Source: JAPPLB01 sp965206655
GTDB taxonomy: Bacteria; Acidobacteriota; Terriglobia; Bryobacterales; UBA6623
DNA: 64,000 nucleotides
Direction: 5' to 3'
Assembly: GCA_965206655.1 (NCBI GenBank)
Contig: CBDBKC010000027.1
Coordinates: forward strand, 62,001 to 126,000
Shown here: one piece after another, positions 8,375 through 17,175 of the stretch
How positions within the stretch are numbered: position 1 is the first letter of the stretch
How the letters are laid out: every line of letters starts with the position of its first letter
Translations under genes and position numbers: made by a program
The notes under the pieces: model-generated
Told to the model about the DNA's origin: nothing
The model's database searches: none
The model's input: the letters and a program-made list of their open reading frames with translations, nothing else

Positions 8375-9430
8375 CAAAGCCAGCATTCCGACCACCATGC
8401 CGGTCATGACGCCGAGCAGCGCCGGGTACGCCCAGGGCACCCGGAGCTCCGGCATGTACTCGAAGTTCATTCCGTAGACGGCCGCAAGGAAGTTTAGCGG
8501 AATGAAGATACTGGCCATGATCGTCAGCACTTTCATTACATCGTTTGTGCGGTTACCGTTGGATGACAGCCAGGTTTGTGAGACACCCGAAACGATCTCA
8601 CGGTAAGAGTCGACGACATCGGAAACTTGGCTGCAGTGATCTTCCGTGTCGCGCAGGTAAACCTTGACCGTATCGCTGACCAGTCCGCTCCGGTCACGGA
8701 TGAGGGCATGTACGGCCTCCTTTTGAGGCCACAAGACACGCCTGACAGCGAGCAAGGCGCCCCGAACGGTGTTGGTCCTACGAAGGGTGTCGGTGTCGGG
8801 CCTGTTGAGGGCTTCTTCTTCGAGCTCAGCGAGTTGGTCGCCCAGGCCGTCAAGGACCGGGAAGTAGGTGTCCACGACGGAGTCCACAATGGCGTAGGCT
8901 AGGTAGTCCGCCCCTTGCTTTTGAATCGGATCTTTGCCGGAGCGCACGCGGCGCTTCACGGGCTCGCAAGACTGATCGTAGTTCTCTTGGAAGGTGAGCA
9001 CCCAACCTTTGCCGAGGAAGATGCTCAGTTGCGGCAACTGGACGAGCGTCGACTCATCGAGGGTAGGAACACGGCAGACCACGAACATGTATTCGCTGTT
9101 ATACAGCTCGGCTTTGGGTCGTTGCGGGACATGGAAGACGTCTTCCACGGCTAATTCATGGAGCGAGAATACCTCCGCGATTCGCCGGATGAGTTCGCCT
9201 GTCCCCAGTCCCTGGACGTCAATCCAGGTAACCGAGCGGCTACCAACCAGGCTTGGCAGGTCCTCGACCGCCGGGCTCTCGTAGACGTCGACCTGCTCCT
9301 CGCCGTAACACAGGACCTTGAGCTTAGGCTCGCGGGCGTCTGTACTCGTTACGAAGGCGCCAGGCGCCGACCCAGGGGCCGGGCTGCGTTTCTTGAAAAT
9401 GTGGAGGCGTCGCGACAGGTTGAAAGACAT
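8375..9430 (-). pseudogene. corA: corA magnesium/cobalt transporter, interrupted near its 3' end
   Basis: 352 residues remain before the IS. This is a CorA-family channel: a soluble N-terminal domain of about 290 residues, a long stalk helix, the first membrane helix ending in the GMN signature (AVYGMNFEYMP) and most of the second helix. The frame then runs into the element and ends at 8258, replacing the native tail with about 38 IS-encoded residues. Joined to 7045-6983 it gives a 372-residue protein. The start at 9430 (MSFNLSRRLHIFKKR) was chosen over an upstream in-frame ATG because the preceding residues do not resemble the family. CorA works as a pentamer; loss of the last half-helix and basic tail probably impairs insertion or gating, though residual function is possible. 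Confidence 0.9.
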
Positions 9431-9673
9431 ACCTGAGATTGTCTCCGACGGCTCAGGGCGGATCAAGCATCCGGGAATCATACAGAGGGCACTGAAAGAA
9501 GGCCGCGCAGGGCACGCCACCGCAACCACCGGGAAAGATTGGTTGGCGCCTAGGTTAAGTCTTTTAACACCATTGACTTATAGAATATACCTAATCCCAA
9601 CACACGACTCTGGGGATCTAGCTGTGCTGCGGACTGCTATGCACTTCCGCCCTCCCCGCCGATCTTTCCTATA

Positions 9674-10513
9674 GTGGCCCGAAAGACAACCCTCCGAAAG
9701 AAGCGACCCCGACGCAAAACCGCCGGGACCACCATCAGCCTGAACCTCATCGCGAAAGACGAGGCGCAATTCATCGAAGACTGTCTCAAGTCGGTCAGCG
9801 GTGTCGCGGATGAAGTCGTGGTCGTGGATACTGGCTCCTTTGATGCTACACCTCGGATCGCCCGCTCCCTCGGCGCCCAGGTGTACCCATTCAAGTGGTG
9901 CGATGACTTTGCCGCGGCCCGGAACCACGGCCTCGAACACTGCAAAGGCGACTGGATACTTACCCTTGACGCTGATGAAGCGCTCGATCCGAAAACCAAG
10001 AATGAAATCAGGAGGTCGATCGCCCATCCCAAGGTCGACTTGTGGTACCTCCGTGTACTCAATCTCTTTCCCGGCGGCAAGAGCGGCAGTGAAGTCCGCC
10101 TCGCCCGCCTTTACCGTCGCGTGCCCGGAATGCGGTACGTGGGCCGTATCCACGAACAGCTCGAGCACAATCTGCCGGCGGCCGTCGTCGGACATTCACA
10201 GGCCCGCATCCTCCACCGCGGCTACGATCCGGAAGTCATGCGCGCCAAAGGAAAGCAGGCTCGTAACACCCGGCTCCTCGATCTGGCCCTAAGGGAATCC
10301 ATCGACGGCCCGCCGATTCTCCGCAGTAGCTATTTGCACTACTGGGCAATGGCCGCTCAAGGCGCCGAACGATTGCGCCGTTTTCAAACCTTCGCCGAAT
10401 ACATCGACCAGCATCCGGAGTTGTACGCAAAGCGCGTCGCATGGGTCCCGTCCGGGCTGCTGCACTACGCCGTCGCGCTCCGCAACGCACAACGGGCCCC
10501 GCGAAGCCGCTGA
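9674..10513 (+). CDS. Family 2 glycosyltransferase, N-terminal part of a frameshifted GT2-TPR gene
   Basis: 279 residues from a GTG. A very basic N-terminus precedes a GT-A fold: ISLNLIAKDEAQFIEDCL is the nucleotide-binding start, VVVVDTGSFDATP follows, and TLDADEAL is the DxD-like metal site. Such proteins (with SunS and the TPR glycosyltransferases) transfer a sugar from an NDP donor to a protein or cell-surface acceptor and normally continue into TPR repeats. Here the frame stops at 10513, but the TPR part continues in the next frame. Removing one C from the CCCC run at 10497-10500 gives a single 478-residue protein. The gene converges on flagellin, so flagellin glycosylation is a reasonable guess, not shown. 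Confidence 0.75.
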   Translation: MARKTTLRKKRPRRKTAGTTISLNLIAKDEAQFIEDCLKSVSGVADEVVVVDTGSFDATPRIARSLGAQVYPFKWCDDFAAARNHGLEHCKGDWILTLDADEALDPKTKNEIRRSIAHPKVDLWYLRVLNLFPGGKSGSEVRLARLYRRVPGMRYVGRIHEQLEHNLPAAVVGHSQARILHRGYDPEVMRAKGKQARNTRLLDLALRESIDGPPILRSSYLHYWAMAAQGAERLRRFQTFAEYIDQHPELYAKRVAWVPSGLLHYAVALRNAQRAPRSR

Positions 10514-11111
10514 GGTCGCTCAACAACTTCTGCAACGCTTCGGGGAGGCGCCTTACCTGCACGCACTCGTGGCGGCTGGAGCCCTCGCCGACGGACGTCT
10601 CGCGTCTGCCGCTGCTGAAATCGAAAAGGCTCTGGCCTTTGACGGCCCGCTCGACGACACCCATCGTGAGTACGTCGTCCCTCGCGAAATCGCGACAGAC
10701 ATCCCCCGGCTCGTTCAAGCGCAACTCGAAGAACGACGTCAGCGGTGGCCCCAGGCCGAGGAAGCGTACCGAGCGCTTCTCGCCGACCATGAATCCGCCC
10801 GGCCCCGCCTCGCTTACGTCCAACTCGTTCAGGGCCAATACCGGGACGCGCTCGCCACTTTGGACAGCAGTCCCGAGCGCAACGGAGACGCGAGCGCCGA
10901 GCTCTCGTGCCTTGCCTTTGTGTTGTCATTGATCGCCGAGTCAAACGACGGCCTTCTGTGGTGGGGCGAGCGTGTCCGGGCCAACGCCGTACGCCACTCC
11001 CTGTCGGCCGCAGTCCTCCATAGAGTCGAGAACTGGACCGTCGGCAAACCCTTCCACTTCGAAGATTTCCCCGAACTCGCCGAGACCCTACGGCAGCCCG
11101 CCCCAAACTGA
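10500..11111 (+). pseudogene. C-terminal TPR part of the same GT2 gene, out of frame by one base
   Basis: From 10500 the reading REAAEVAQQLLQRFGEAP continues directly where the GT2 frame breaks. Then come helical, TPR-like repeats (for example QAEEAYRALLADHESARPR and RDALATLDSS) to the stop at 11111. The first ATG or GTG in this frame (10569) lies inside a helix and has no ribosome-binding site, so this is not an independent gene. Whether the indel is real or a homopolymer assembly error cannot be told from one sequence. Confidence 0.7.
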
Positions 11112-11136
11112 GCAGTTCTCGAACGCCCTCTCCCCG

Positions 11137-11176
11137 AAAAAAGAACCCGTCCGGCCCCAACATCAGACCGGACGGG
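11137..11176 (-). terminator. Rho-independent terminator after flagellin
   Basis: Perfect 9-bp stem CCCGTCCGG (11146-11154) and CCGGACGGG (11168-11176) with a 13-nt loop. On the minus strand it is followed by TTCTTTTTTC, the U-tract. It starts 22 bp past the flagellin stop. It also lies 25 bp past the convergent GT2-TPR stop, but has no T-run in that direction. Confidence 0.85.
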
Positions 11177-11198
11177 AAGTGCTCAGAAACCTGCTGGA

Positions 11199-13610
11199 CT
11201 ACCCTCTGAGCAAGGCAAGCACAGCCTGAGGCGCGGCGTTTGCCTGTGCCAAAGCGGCAACACCGGCCTGTTGAGCGATGGAAGACCGCGTTAGGTTTGC
11301 GGCTTCCGCGGCCAAGTCGGCGTCTCGAATCCGACTTTCGGCGGCCGACAGGTTGGTGATCTGCGTCGAGGCCAAGCCAATTGCGAACTGCAACTGGTTC
11401 TGCCCCTTACCGACATCGGCTTGCACGGCGGACAGCTTCACGACGGCCGTTGCCAGCAACGTCACCGCGTTCGCCGCGTTTTCCTTCGACCCAATATCGG
11501 CAACCGCGCCCCCTGCCAGTTGCCCGGACGAGAGCAACAAGGCATTCGAATCACTGTTGTCGATACCGTGGTCGTTGGCCAGGTCGCCTACACCCACCGA
11601 GAAGCCGCCGGTCAGCGTTGACAGGAATCGAACTCCGTCGGCTGTCCCGCTCAGGCGCTCCTTCACCGCCACGATCTGTTGCAAAGTATCGCTGCTAGAC
11701 GCCCGCAATTGATCGTTAATGGCATCGATGGCCTGGTCCAGCGTTTTGGCGTTGCTGAAGCTCAGCGTGATGCTCAACGACTGTGTGGCGCCCGTTGCGT
11801 CCTCGGCGGTAATGACAATGTTCTGTTCATCGTTGCCAAAGAACAGCTCGGTGAACGCGGTGGGATTCACCGAAGCCGAGGTTGTCGACTCCGCGCCCCC
11901 CGCGTTGACTGTCGATTCGACCAAACCGGCCGCCTCCGACAACGTCCCGTTGCTGGCAACCGCGAGTCCCGCTGCGGAAACGTCGGTAAAGCCGGTGATC
12001 GCGTTAGCGTCATCGTCATCCACCGACAGCAGAAACGTCGTGCCTGTAGTGGACTCCAGTTTGAGAACGCCGGCGGCTTCCGTGGCGATGAGCCCAGACC
12101 CCGACAGCGTTGTGTTCGCGGCGATCGCCGAGTTGATCTGCTGGACAATATCGGCGGCATCCGTGTTGTTTGCCGTCGTGACGGTCACACTGAGTGTTTC
12201 CGCCGATCCGGCTCCGTCAATGAGCACCGAGAACGTCGCGCTGCCGTCGGCGCCAACAGCCAGAGCACCGCCATCGGTGACCTCGCTGTAGACCGCGTCC
12301 GTACCACCGGCGCCGCCCAACTCACCGACACCGAAACCGAGCAGGTTCTCGACATCCCCCGCAACCTGGACAGTGAACTTCTCGCCTAGATTATTGCTCA
12401 ATGTGACCGTATCAGCGCCCGTGTCCGTCGCGATCGCGAACCCGGCGGAGGCAAGCGTCGTATTAGCAGCGAACTGCGTCTCGAGATCGTTGAAGATCTC
12501 GGCCTGCGTATCCGCGTTGGCGACCGTGATCGACACCGTCTGGGCGGACACCAGACCGCCTCCTTGAACAACGACGCTGATCGTGTTCGCCGCCGTGGCA
12601 TCACCCGCCGCGGTACCCGAAACAACGTCCACAGTGAGCGACGCGCCGGTGGCGCCGGCCGAGAAGTTACCCAGCAGCGCATTAGACAACCGATCGCCCG
12701 CCTGTACCTGAAAGGCAGTATTGCTCGACGTGAAAGCGAGCTGCTGCTTGCCCGTACTGTCAGTGTTCACGACCGCCGTAATGTTGGCATCCTTAAACGC
12801 CTGACCCGCGGCCGACGAGGCCGTGAATCCGCCAATCGCATCGTTGACAGCGGACACCAGCGTCGTCGTATCCACGACACCGGACAGATTCACTGAAAGA
12901 CGGGACTGCTCGTCGTCGGAGAATCCCGGCCCGGCGAAGAAGAACTCCGTGAAACCGGTCGTCGTCACCGAGGCGGTGTTCGTTGCATCGCCAACAATGT
13001 TCTCAACGCTTGTTGCCGAGGATGCTCCGAGGTCCGTAGTTCCCTCCGTACCGCCGAGAGCCTGAACTCCCTTGAGACCAAGCCGGTTCGCATTCACGGA
13101 AGAATTCGAAAGGTCAATCTGCACGGACCCATTCGTAACCTCCGTTATGTTGTTGTTGGAGCGGCCGCCGCCGATGAATACCGAGAGTGCCGCGTTGAAC
13201 GAGCCACCTGGGTCTAAACCGACCGCCTGCGCTTGGCGGTCAATTTCGCCCAGCACCGATTGAAACTCAGCGTTGAGCGTACTCCGGTCCCCGGTAAACG
13301 TACCCGACGCCGACTGTGTTGCCAGAGTCCGGGCACGGTCGATGAGCAGCGAAATGTTGTTCAAGCCGCCGTCAATCGTTTGAAGAGTACTCAAGCCGTC
13401 CGCGGCGTTTCGAACACCTTGCCGCAGTACTGAAATGTCGGACCGGAACCGGTTGGCAATCGCCAATCCGGCCGCGTCGTCCGCGGATGAGTTGATGCGT
13501 AGCCCCGAAGTCAATCGCCGAATGGTTGTCTGCTGCAAGTCATTCGTCTTATTGAGATTCTCCTGGGCCAACAGTGATGAAACGTTAGTAACAATCGAGA
13601 AGCCAGCCAT
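11199..13610 (-). CDS. Flagellin, long type with large variable central region
   Basis: 803 residues from the ATG at 13610, preceded by a strong AAGGAAGG ribosome-binding site. The N-terminal D0/D1 helices are typical: SLLAQENLNKTNDLQQTTIR, then LTSGLRINSSADDAAGLAIA. The C-terminal D1/D0 part is also typical: AESRIRDADLAAEAANLTRS, then QANAAPQAVLALLRG. Between them lie about 520 residues of Thr/Ser/Ala/Gly-rich beta-type sequence with few aromatic or basic residues, the surface-exposed D2/D3 region. Enterobacterial flagellins are about 500 residues and the minimal ones about 270, so this filament would be thick or heavily decorated. Flagellin is exported by the flagellar type III system and polymerised under the cap. 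No other structural flagellar gene is nearby. It has its own sigma-28-like promoter and terminator, so it is likely a late, single-gene unit. Confidence 0.97.
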   Translation of the reverse strand: MAGFSIVTNVSSLLAQENLNKTNDLQQTTIRRLTSGLRINSSADDAAGLAIANRFRSDISVLRQGVRNAADGLSTLQTIDGGLNNISLLIDRARTLATQSASGTFTGDRSTLNAEFQSVLGEIDRQAQAVGLDPGGSFNAALSVFIGGGRSNNNITEVTNGSVQIDLSNSSVNANRLGLKGVQALGGTEGTTDLGASSATSVENIVGDATNTASVTTTGFTEFFFAGPGFSDDEQSRLSVNLSGVVDTTTLVSAVNDAIGGFTASSAAGQAFKDANITAVVNTDSTGKQQLAFTSSNTAFQVQAGDRLSNALLGNFSAGATGASLTVDVVSGTAAGDATAANTISVVVQGGGLVSAQTVSITVANADTQAEIFNDLETQFAANTTLASAGFAIATDTGADTVTLSNNLGEKFTVQVAGDVENLLGFGVGELGGAGGTDAVYSEVTDGGALAVGADGSATFSVLIDGAGSAETLSVTVTTANNTDAADIVQQINSAIAANTTLSGSGLIATEAAGVLKLESTTGTTFLLSVDDDDANAITGFTDVSAAGLAVASNGTLSEAAGLVESTVNAGGAESTTSASVNPTAFTELFFGNDEQNIVITAEDATGATQSLSITLSFSNAKTLDQAIDAINDQLRASSSDTLQQIVAVKERLSGTADGVRFLSTLTGGFSVGVGDLANDHGIDNSDSNALLLSSGQLAGGAVADIGSKENAANAVTLLATAVVKLSAVQADVGKGQNQLQFAIGLASTQITNLSAAESRIRDADLAAEAANLTRSSIAQQAGVAALAQANAAPQAVLALLRG

Positions 13611-13700
13611 ATGATTTCCTTCCTTGGTTGAAATGGAACGCCAGAACTCCGCCTGAACGGAGGGACATCCTGTCACCCTGTCAGACTCTGGACATGCTTC

Positions 13701-13727
13701 TTATCGGCAGCGGTTCCGTGGACCTGA
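13701..13727 (-). promoter_or_regulatory. Sigma-28 (FliA)-type promoter of flagellin
   Basis: On the minus strand GCCGATAA (13708-13701) equals the sigma-28 -10 consensus. Eleven bases upstream, TCAGGTCC (13727-13720) is a partial match to the -35 TAAAGTTT. This would place the start of transcription about 85 bases before the flagellin ATG. The -10 match is exact; the -35 is weak. Confidence 0.7.
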
Positions 13728-13869
13728 CAAATATTTGGCGCAGGCGCTCCGCGAGCGGGGACCAACCACCAACGATCGATTCTGATCAAGGGAGCGCCGA
13801 GGCACCCGATAAGACTTCCAAGATCGAAGGTCGAATCCGACGAAGAGCCGGTCTGGAAGGCGAGAAGAG

Positions 13870-14217
13870 ATGAATTCCGAGCAACTCTACGAGCAATGCT
13901 GTGAAGCAGCCCGCTGCCTGCTTGCCGCATTCGAAATGCGGGATCGATCGCTCATCGAACACCAAGTCGGCGTCATCCGAGACCATCTCAGCGATCGAGA
14001 GGTCACGGAGCGACAACCGTCCGTCGGACAGGACCTACTGCGGCACGAGCAGCTTGATGCGCTGGACGCCGTCGTGGCCCAACTGGAGGGGTGTCTCGAT
14101 AAGGTGCGGGAGTCCGAGCACCAGCACTTTGAACAGATGCTTCGGACTCAGAGTCTGCTGGAACACTTGGCGCGGCGTTGGGACTCGATCCCAGCGTCTT
14201 TGCTGCCCGTCTGTTGA
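13870..14217 (+). CDS. Small all-helical protein divergent from flagellin; possible flagellar chaperone
   Basis: 115 residues, Leu/Glu/Gln-rich, predicted helical with heptad-like spacing in the second half (EQLDALDAVVAQLEGCLDKV). GGAAGGCGAGAAG precedes the ATG. Size, helicity and position, back to back with flagellin across 259 bp, resemble the FliT/FlgN export chaperones that hold flagellin or hook-associated proteins before secretion. I do not recognise a family motif, so the role is inferred from context. The Cys-Cys pair near the N-terminus is unusual for such chaperones. Confidence 0.6.
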   Translation: MNSEQLYEQCCEAARCLLAAFEMRDRSLIEHQVGVIRDHLSDREVTERQPSVGQDLLRHEQLDALDAVVAQLEGCLDKVRESEHQHFEQMLRTQSLLEHLARRWDSIPASLLPVC

Positions 14218-14219
14218 CC

Positions 14220-14236
14220 GCCGGCCGGGGGCCGGC
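14220..14236. terminator. GC hairpin between convergent genes, weak terminator candidate
   Basis: GCCGGCC (14220-14226) pairs with GGCCGGC (14230-14236) around a GGG loop, filling the 19-bp gap between two convergent stops. No real T-tract follows on either strand, so it may only pause or insulate transcription. Confidence 0.35.
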
Positions 14237-15454
14237 TTATCGCTTCTTCTTACGCTGATGGGGCGGCTTCTTGAGGACAAGCTCCGCGATGTGCTCGAGT
14301 ACAGCTTTGAAATAGGTCGGCCCCAGGTCCGCCGCGGAAGCAACAGCCGAGAGATCGCCTCCGGCGGCGGGGGCGTAGGCAAAAGGGAACATCTGCTGGA
14401 CGGACGGGCGGTAACCCCAACCGGCGCCGTCGACGAACAGGGCATCGGCGCTGGCGGTTTCCCGCGAAAGCGTAGCAAGGTCGAAGTCGCCGCCGTTGTC
14501 ATCATCAATCATCCAAATCGGTCTCAGGTTCGAATGCAACTCGCGGAGTCGCACCCGTTTCTGATCAGGACGAATACCGTTGCCGAGGACAAGAACCACA
14601 TCGCAAAGCTGAGCCAGCGAAGCCGGGTACGTCATGTTGCTGCCACTCGAGGCCCCGATGGGCAGCGCGAACGCGGCGTCGTGGAACCGCTCACGCACGT
14701 CTTCGAGGACGTGGGCAATGTATTCGGGGATGAAGCTGCCGTGATCCCAGTTTTCGGGTTCAACGTCCCATCCCTGCGCAACGTCAATGACGACGTTCCG
14801 AAAGTTCTTCTCGATCAGCCAATCGGTCATGTTGCGCGCGGCGGCGACCAGAGCCCGAGGTGATTCGAAGATCTCATCCTGACCGCGCTCGAAATAGGTG
14901 ACGCACACGACCATGCCCCGGCGATCCGCTTCTTTGAGAAGACGCTCCAACCGCGAGAGCCAGGACAGCTTGAGGGAACCATCGACCTTGAAAGCGCTGA
15001 TCAGCGCGCCGTTCTTCTTCCCTGCTCCTGCGAACCCGTTTCGACCAATACCGTTGACTTCCTGGCTGTAACCGGGGTCGCCCCCTTGTAAGCTCACACC
15101 AATCGCTCCGACACCGTGCGCGGCATAGACATCGAGCGCTGCGATGACCTTATCCGTGTTTTCGTCAGGATCGAACTTCTGCTCCGTCAGCCACTCGTCC
15201 TCAAAGAGCGCATGAGAAAGGCGGACGATCATGAGCCGCCCACGGGCTTTACCCCGATAAGAGCCACCCGAATACGTCTGTTCCCATCGAGCCCCCCGGC
15301 GGATGTAGAATCGGTCGCCCTTAAAGCTGGGGCCGAGCATGGTGCCGGTGGCAATCTCGGTCGCCCGTGCGGGTGGAGCAAGCACCCCTGCCGTAGCCAC
15401 GGCCAAGAGCACCGCCGTTATAGCCTTGAGAGCGTTGTTCGTTCGGAAAAGCAA
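14237..15454 (-). CDS. Secreted protein with glycoside-hydrolase-like TIM-barrel features
   Basis: 405 residues from a TTG at 15454; no in-frame ATG fits, and this start gives a proper signal peptide (AITAVLLAVATAGVLAPPA, cleaved after ARA). The mature part alternates strands and helices as in (beta/alpha)8 glycosidases: RLMIVRLSHALFEDE, GVGAIGVSLQGGDPGY, MVVCVTYFERGQDE, NVVIDVAQGWDV and IWMIDDDNGGD look like successive strand ends with acidic or amide residues where catalytic residues usually sit. The C-terminus is very basic (HQRKKKR). I cannot place it in a numbered GH family. It may act on, or only bind, a polysaccharide in the periplasm or outside the cell. It converges on the small helical gene and is divergent from a GGDEF remnant. 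Confidence 0.6.
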   Translation of the reverse strand: MLFRTNNALKAITAVLLAVATAGVLAPPARATEIATGTMLGPSFKGDRFYIRRGARWEQTYSGGSYRGKARGRLMIVRLSHALFEDEWLTEQKFDPDENTDKVIAALDVYAAHGVGAIGVSLQGGDPGYSQEVNGIGRNGFAGAGKKNGALISAFKVDGSLKLSWLSRLERLLKEADRRGMVVCVTYFERGQDEIFESPRALVAAARNMTDWLIEKNFRNVVIDVAQGWDVEPENWDHGSFIPEYIAHVLEDVRERFHDAAFALPIGASSGSNMTYPASLAQLCDVVLVLGNGIRPDQKRVRLRELHSNLRPIWMIDDDNGGDFDLATLSRETASADALFVDGAGWGYRPSVQQMFPFAYAPAAGGDLSAVASAADLGPTYFKAVLEHIAELVLKKPPHQRKKKR

Positions 15455-15484
15455 GTGAGTTATTTTCGCACTTAGAGAGACCCG

Positions 15485-15796
15485 TTGCGGGCGGCTGTGC
15501 GGCGACCCGCCGATGTGGTTGCACGGTATGGCGGGGACGAGTTCGTTCTCCTACTGGCCGGCACGGACGCCCCCGGAGCTGAGAGAGTCCTCGAAAACGT
15601 GAGGAAGGAGGTTCAGGCGCTACACATCACGGACCTCACGCTTCAGCCGGTCACAATCAGCGTCGGCATCGCGGCCTGCACTGCGCAACACTCCTCCATG
15701 AGCCCCGACGACCTTCTCCGACGTGCGGACAGGGAGCTGTATCAGGCGAAACAGTCAGGAAGAAATCAGATTTCGGCGGAAGCGGCAGTCGCGTAG
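15485..15796 (+). pseudogene. Truncated GGDEF domain (diguanylate cyclase remnant)
   Basis: About 100 residues of a GGDEF domain with an intact active-site loop (VVARYGGDEFVLLLAG) and the C-terminal helix (DDLLRRADRELYQAKQSGRN). The frame is closed by a stop at 15473-15475, so the first 60 or so residues, including the DxLTGLxNRR start that shapes the substrate pocket, are missing. The sequence enters exactly in the helix before RYGGDEF, which suggests a deletion or rearrangement junction near 15480 and not random decay. The divergent gene starts at 15454, leaving no room for the lost part. It is unlikely to make cyclic di-GMP. Confidence 0.75.
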
Positions 15797-15939
15797 GGAC
15801 CGGTCGCGGCTCAACTGCAACAGAGTCCGTCGCGTGGCTGTCAGCGACGTCGCAAAGGCCAACCGGACCACGCCGGCGCCCACCCAGGGAGACCCAACGC
15901 TGTGCGAAGATTGGGCATCGAGGTCGCGGGTAACCCTGG

Positions 15940-17145
15940 ATGATCGACGCCGTGACGTGTTCGGAGTGTAGTGAGGCCCTTAGAGAGGGTGACAGGTTCT
16001 GCATCCACTGCGGGGCGGGAATCGATGCCGCTCCGGCGGCGCGGGAACCGGAGAGCCGGGCCGGGGCTTGCGCGGCCTGCGGGACGCCGCTAAAGCCCGC
16101 CGACCGTTTTTGTCAGACGTGCGGAGCATCCGTTGAGGTGAAACCGCCCGAACCGCACGCCTCACGACTCTCTGCGCCGATCGATGCGCGGTACTTGGCG
16201 GTCGAGGATCCTCCCACGGATCGCGAAAGGCCCGCGGCAACCGCTATACCAACGTCAAAGCCGGAGGCGTCCAATAGGACCTTCTATCAGCTCCTTGGTT
16301 TGGCGCTTATTCTCATTGCGTGTGGCTACCTCGCGTATGACTACATGATGACGTCGGGGCACGGAGGACCAAGGGACGCCGCTCAAACAGTAGCTGAAGG
16401 ATTCGGTCAAGAGATTGACTTACTGACGCCCGTACGCTCGGGGGATACCGTGCCTCCGGCCTCCCCTCCGTCCGCGCCGTTCGCCACTCTTCCACAGCCT
16501 CCGGCGGAAACCAGACTCGCCGATGATGGGGGCCCTTTGACGGCGTCGAACTCGCCGCCACCGAACAACGCCGAGCCCGCGCCTCAGCCGAACCAGGAGG
16601 CGACACAGCTTCAACCCGAGCCGAATCGGAACATCGCTCCGATCGCGCCGAAGTCCGGAGGCTCGGCAGTGAGCGCCGGTCCGTCGTCGACGACGAGTCC
16701 GCCGGTATCTCAACCAGAGACCACGGCGGCGGATCCAGCGTCGGCGATCCCGTCCCGGCGACCCGACCCACCGGGAAGGCTCTTGCCGGGATCGCAGACC
16801 TGGAAATCCGCGCCAAACACGGACGTCTCCCCATCCAGGCACCCTCAGCCTGCCCCACCCAAGCCGGTCGCACCAACGCCTCCGGCCACCGAGGGCATCC
16901 TCTATTGGACCGGCAAACTCGAGAAGAACAAGGTCGTTGTGATCGAACGCGGCGAAGCGAGCATCGGACAGGCGAGTGGTGATCTATTTACAGGAATCCC
17001 GATTGACGTTCACTTACCTTCGCCGGCCGTCGTTCTTGTCGAACGCCCGACGCCCCGGAACCGGTGGCGGCGCGTCGCCTTCCGCTGCCTCCGGAATACG
17101 AAGGGTTCGGTAACCATCAACGTTCAGTGGAACTTGCTACGTTAG
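15940..17145 (+). CDS. Double zinc-ribbon, single-pass membrane protein with long Pro-rich linker
   Basis: 401 residues from the ATG at 15940. Two zinc ribbons open the protein: CSEC...CIHC (about 7-24) and CAAC...CQTC (about 43-61), each with paired CxxC knuckles. One membrane helix follows at about 110-128 (LLGLALILIACGYLAYDY). Then comes about 190 residues rich in Pro, Ser, Ala and Gln with no predicted fold, and a compact C-terminal domain of about 85 residues starting at ILYWTGKLEKNKVVVIERG. With ribbons inside, the linker and end domain would be outside the inner membrane. Proteins of this plan are common in Acidobacteria, but the function is unknown to me. It is 30 bp upstream of the next gene and probably in the same transcript. 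Confidence 0.75.
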   Translation: MIDAVTCSECSEALREGDRFCIHCGAGIDAAPAAREPESRAGACAACGTPLKPADRFCQTCGASVEVKPPEPHASRLSAPIDARYLAVEDPPTDRERPAATAIPTSKPEASNRTFYQLLGLALILIACGYLAYDYMMTSGHGGPRDAAQTVAEGFGQEIDLLTPVRSGDTVPPASPPSAPFATLPQPPAETRLADDGGPLTASNSPPPNNAEPAPQPNQEATQLQPEPNRNIAPIAPKSGGSAVSAGPSSTTSPPVSQPETTAADPASAIPSRRPDPPGRLLPGSQTWKSAPNTDVSPSRHPQPAPPKPVAPTPPATEGILYWTGKLEKNKVVVIERGEASIGQASGDLFTGIPIDVHLPSPAVVLVERPTPRNRWRRVAFRCLRNTKGSVTINVQWNLLR

Positions 17146-17175
17146 ATTCGGCCGGCGTGCCCGTCGCAACACAAC

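Noticed and set aside
11679..12389. Long antisense frames within the flagellin gene
   Set aside because: They mirror the Ala/Thr/Gly-rich coding of the flagellin centre; no ribosome sites or domains.
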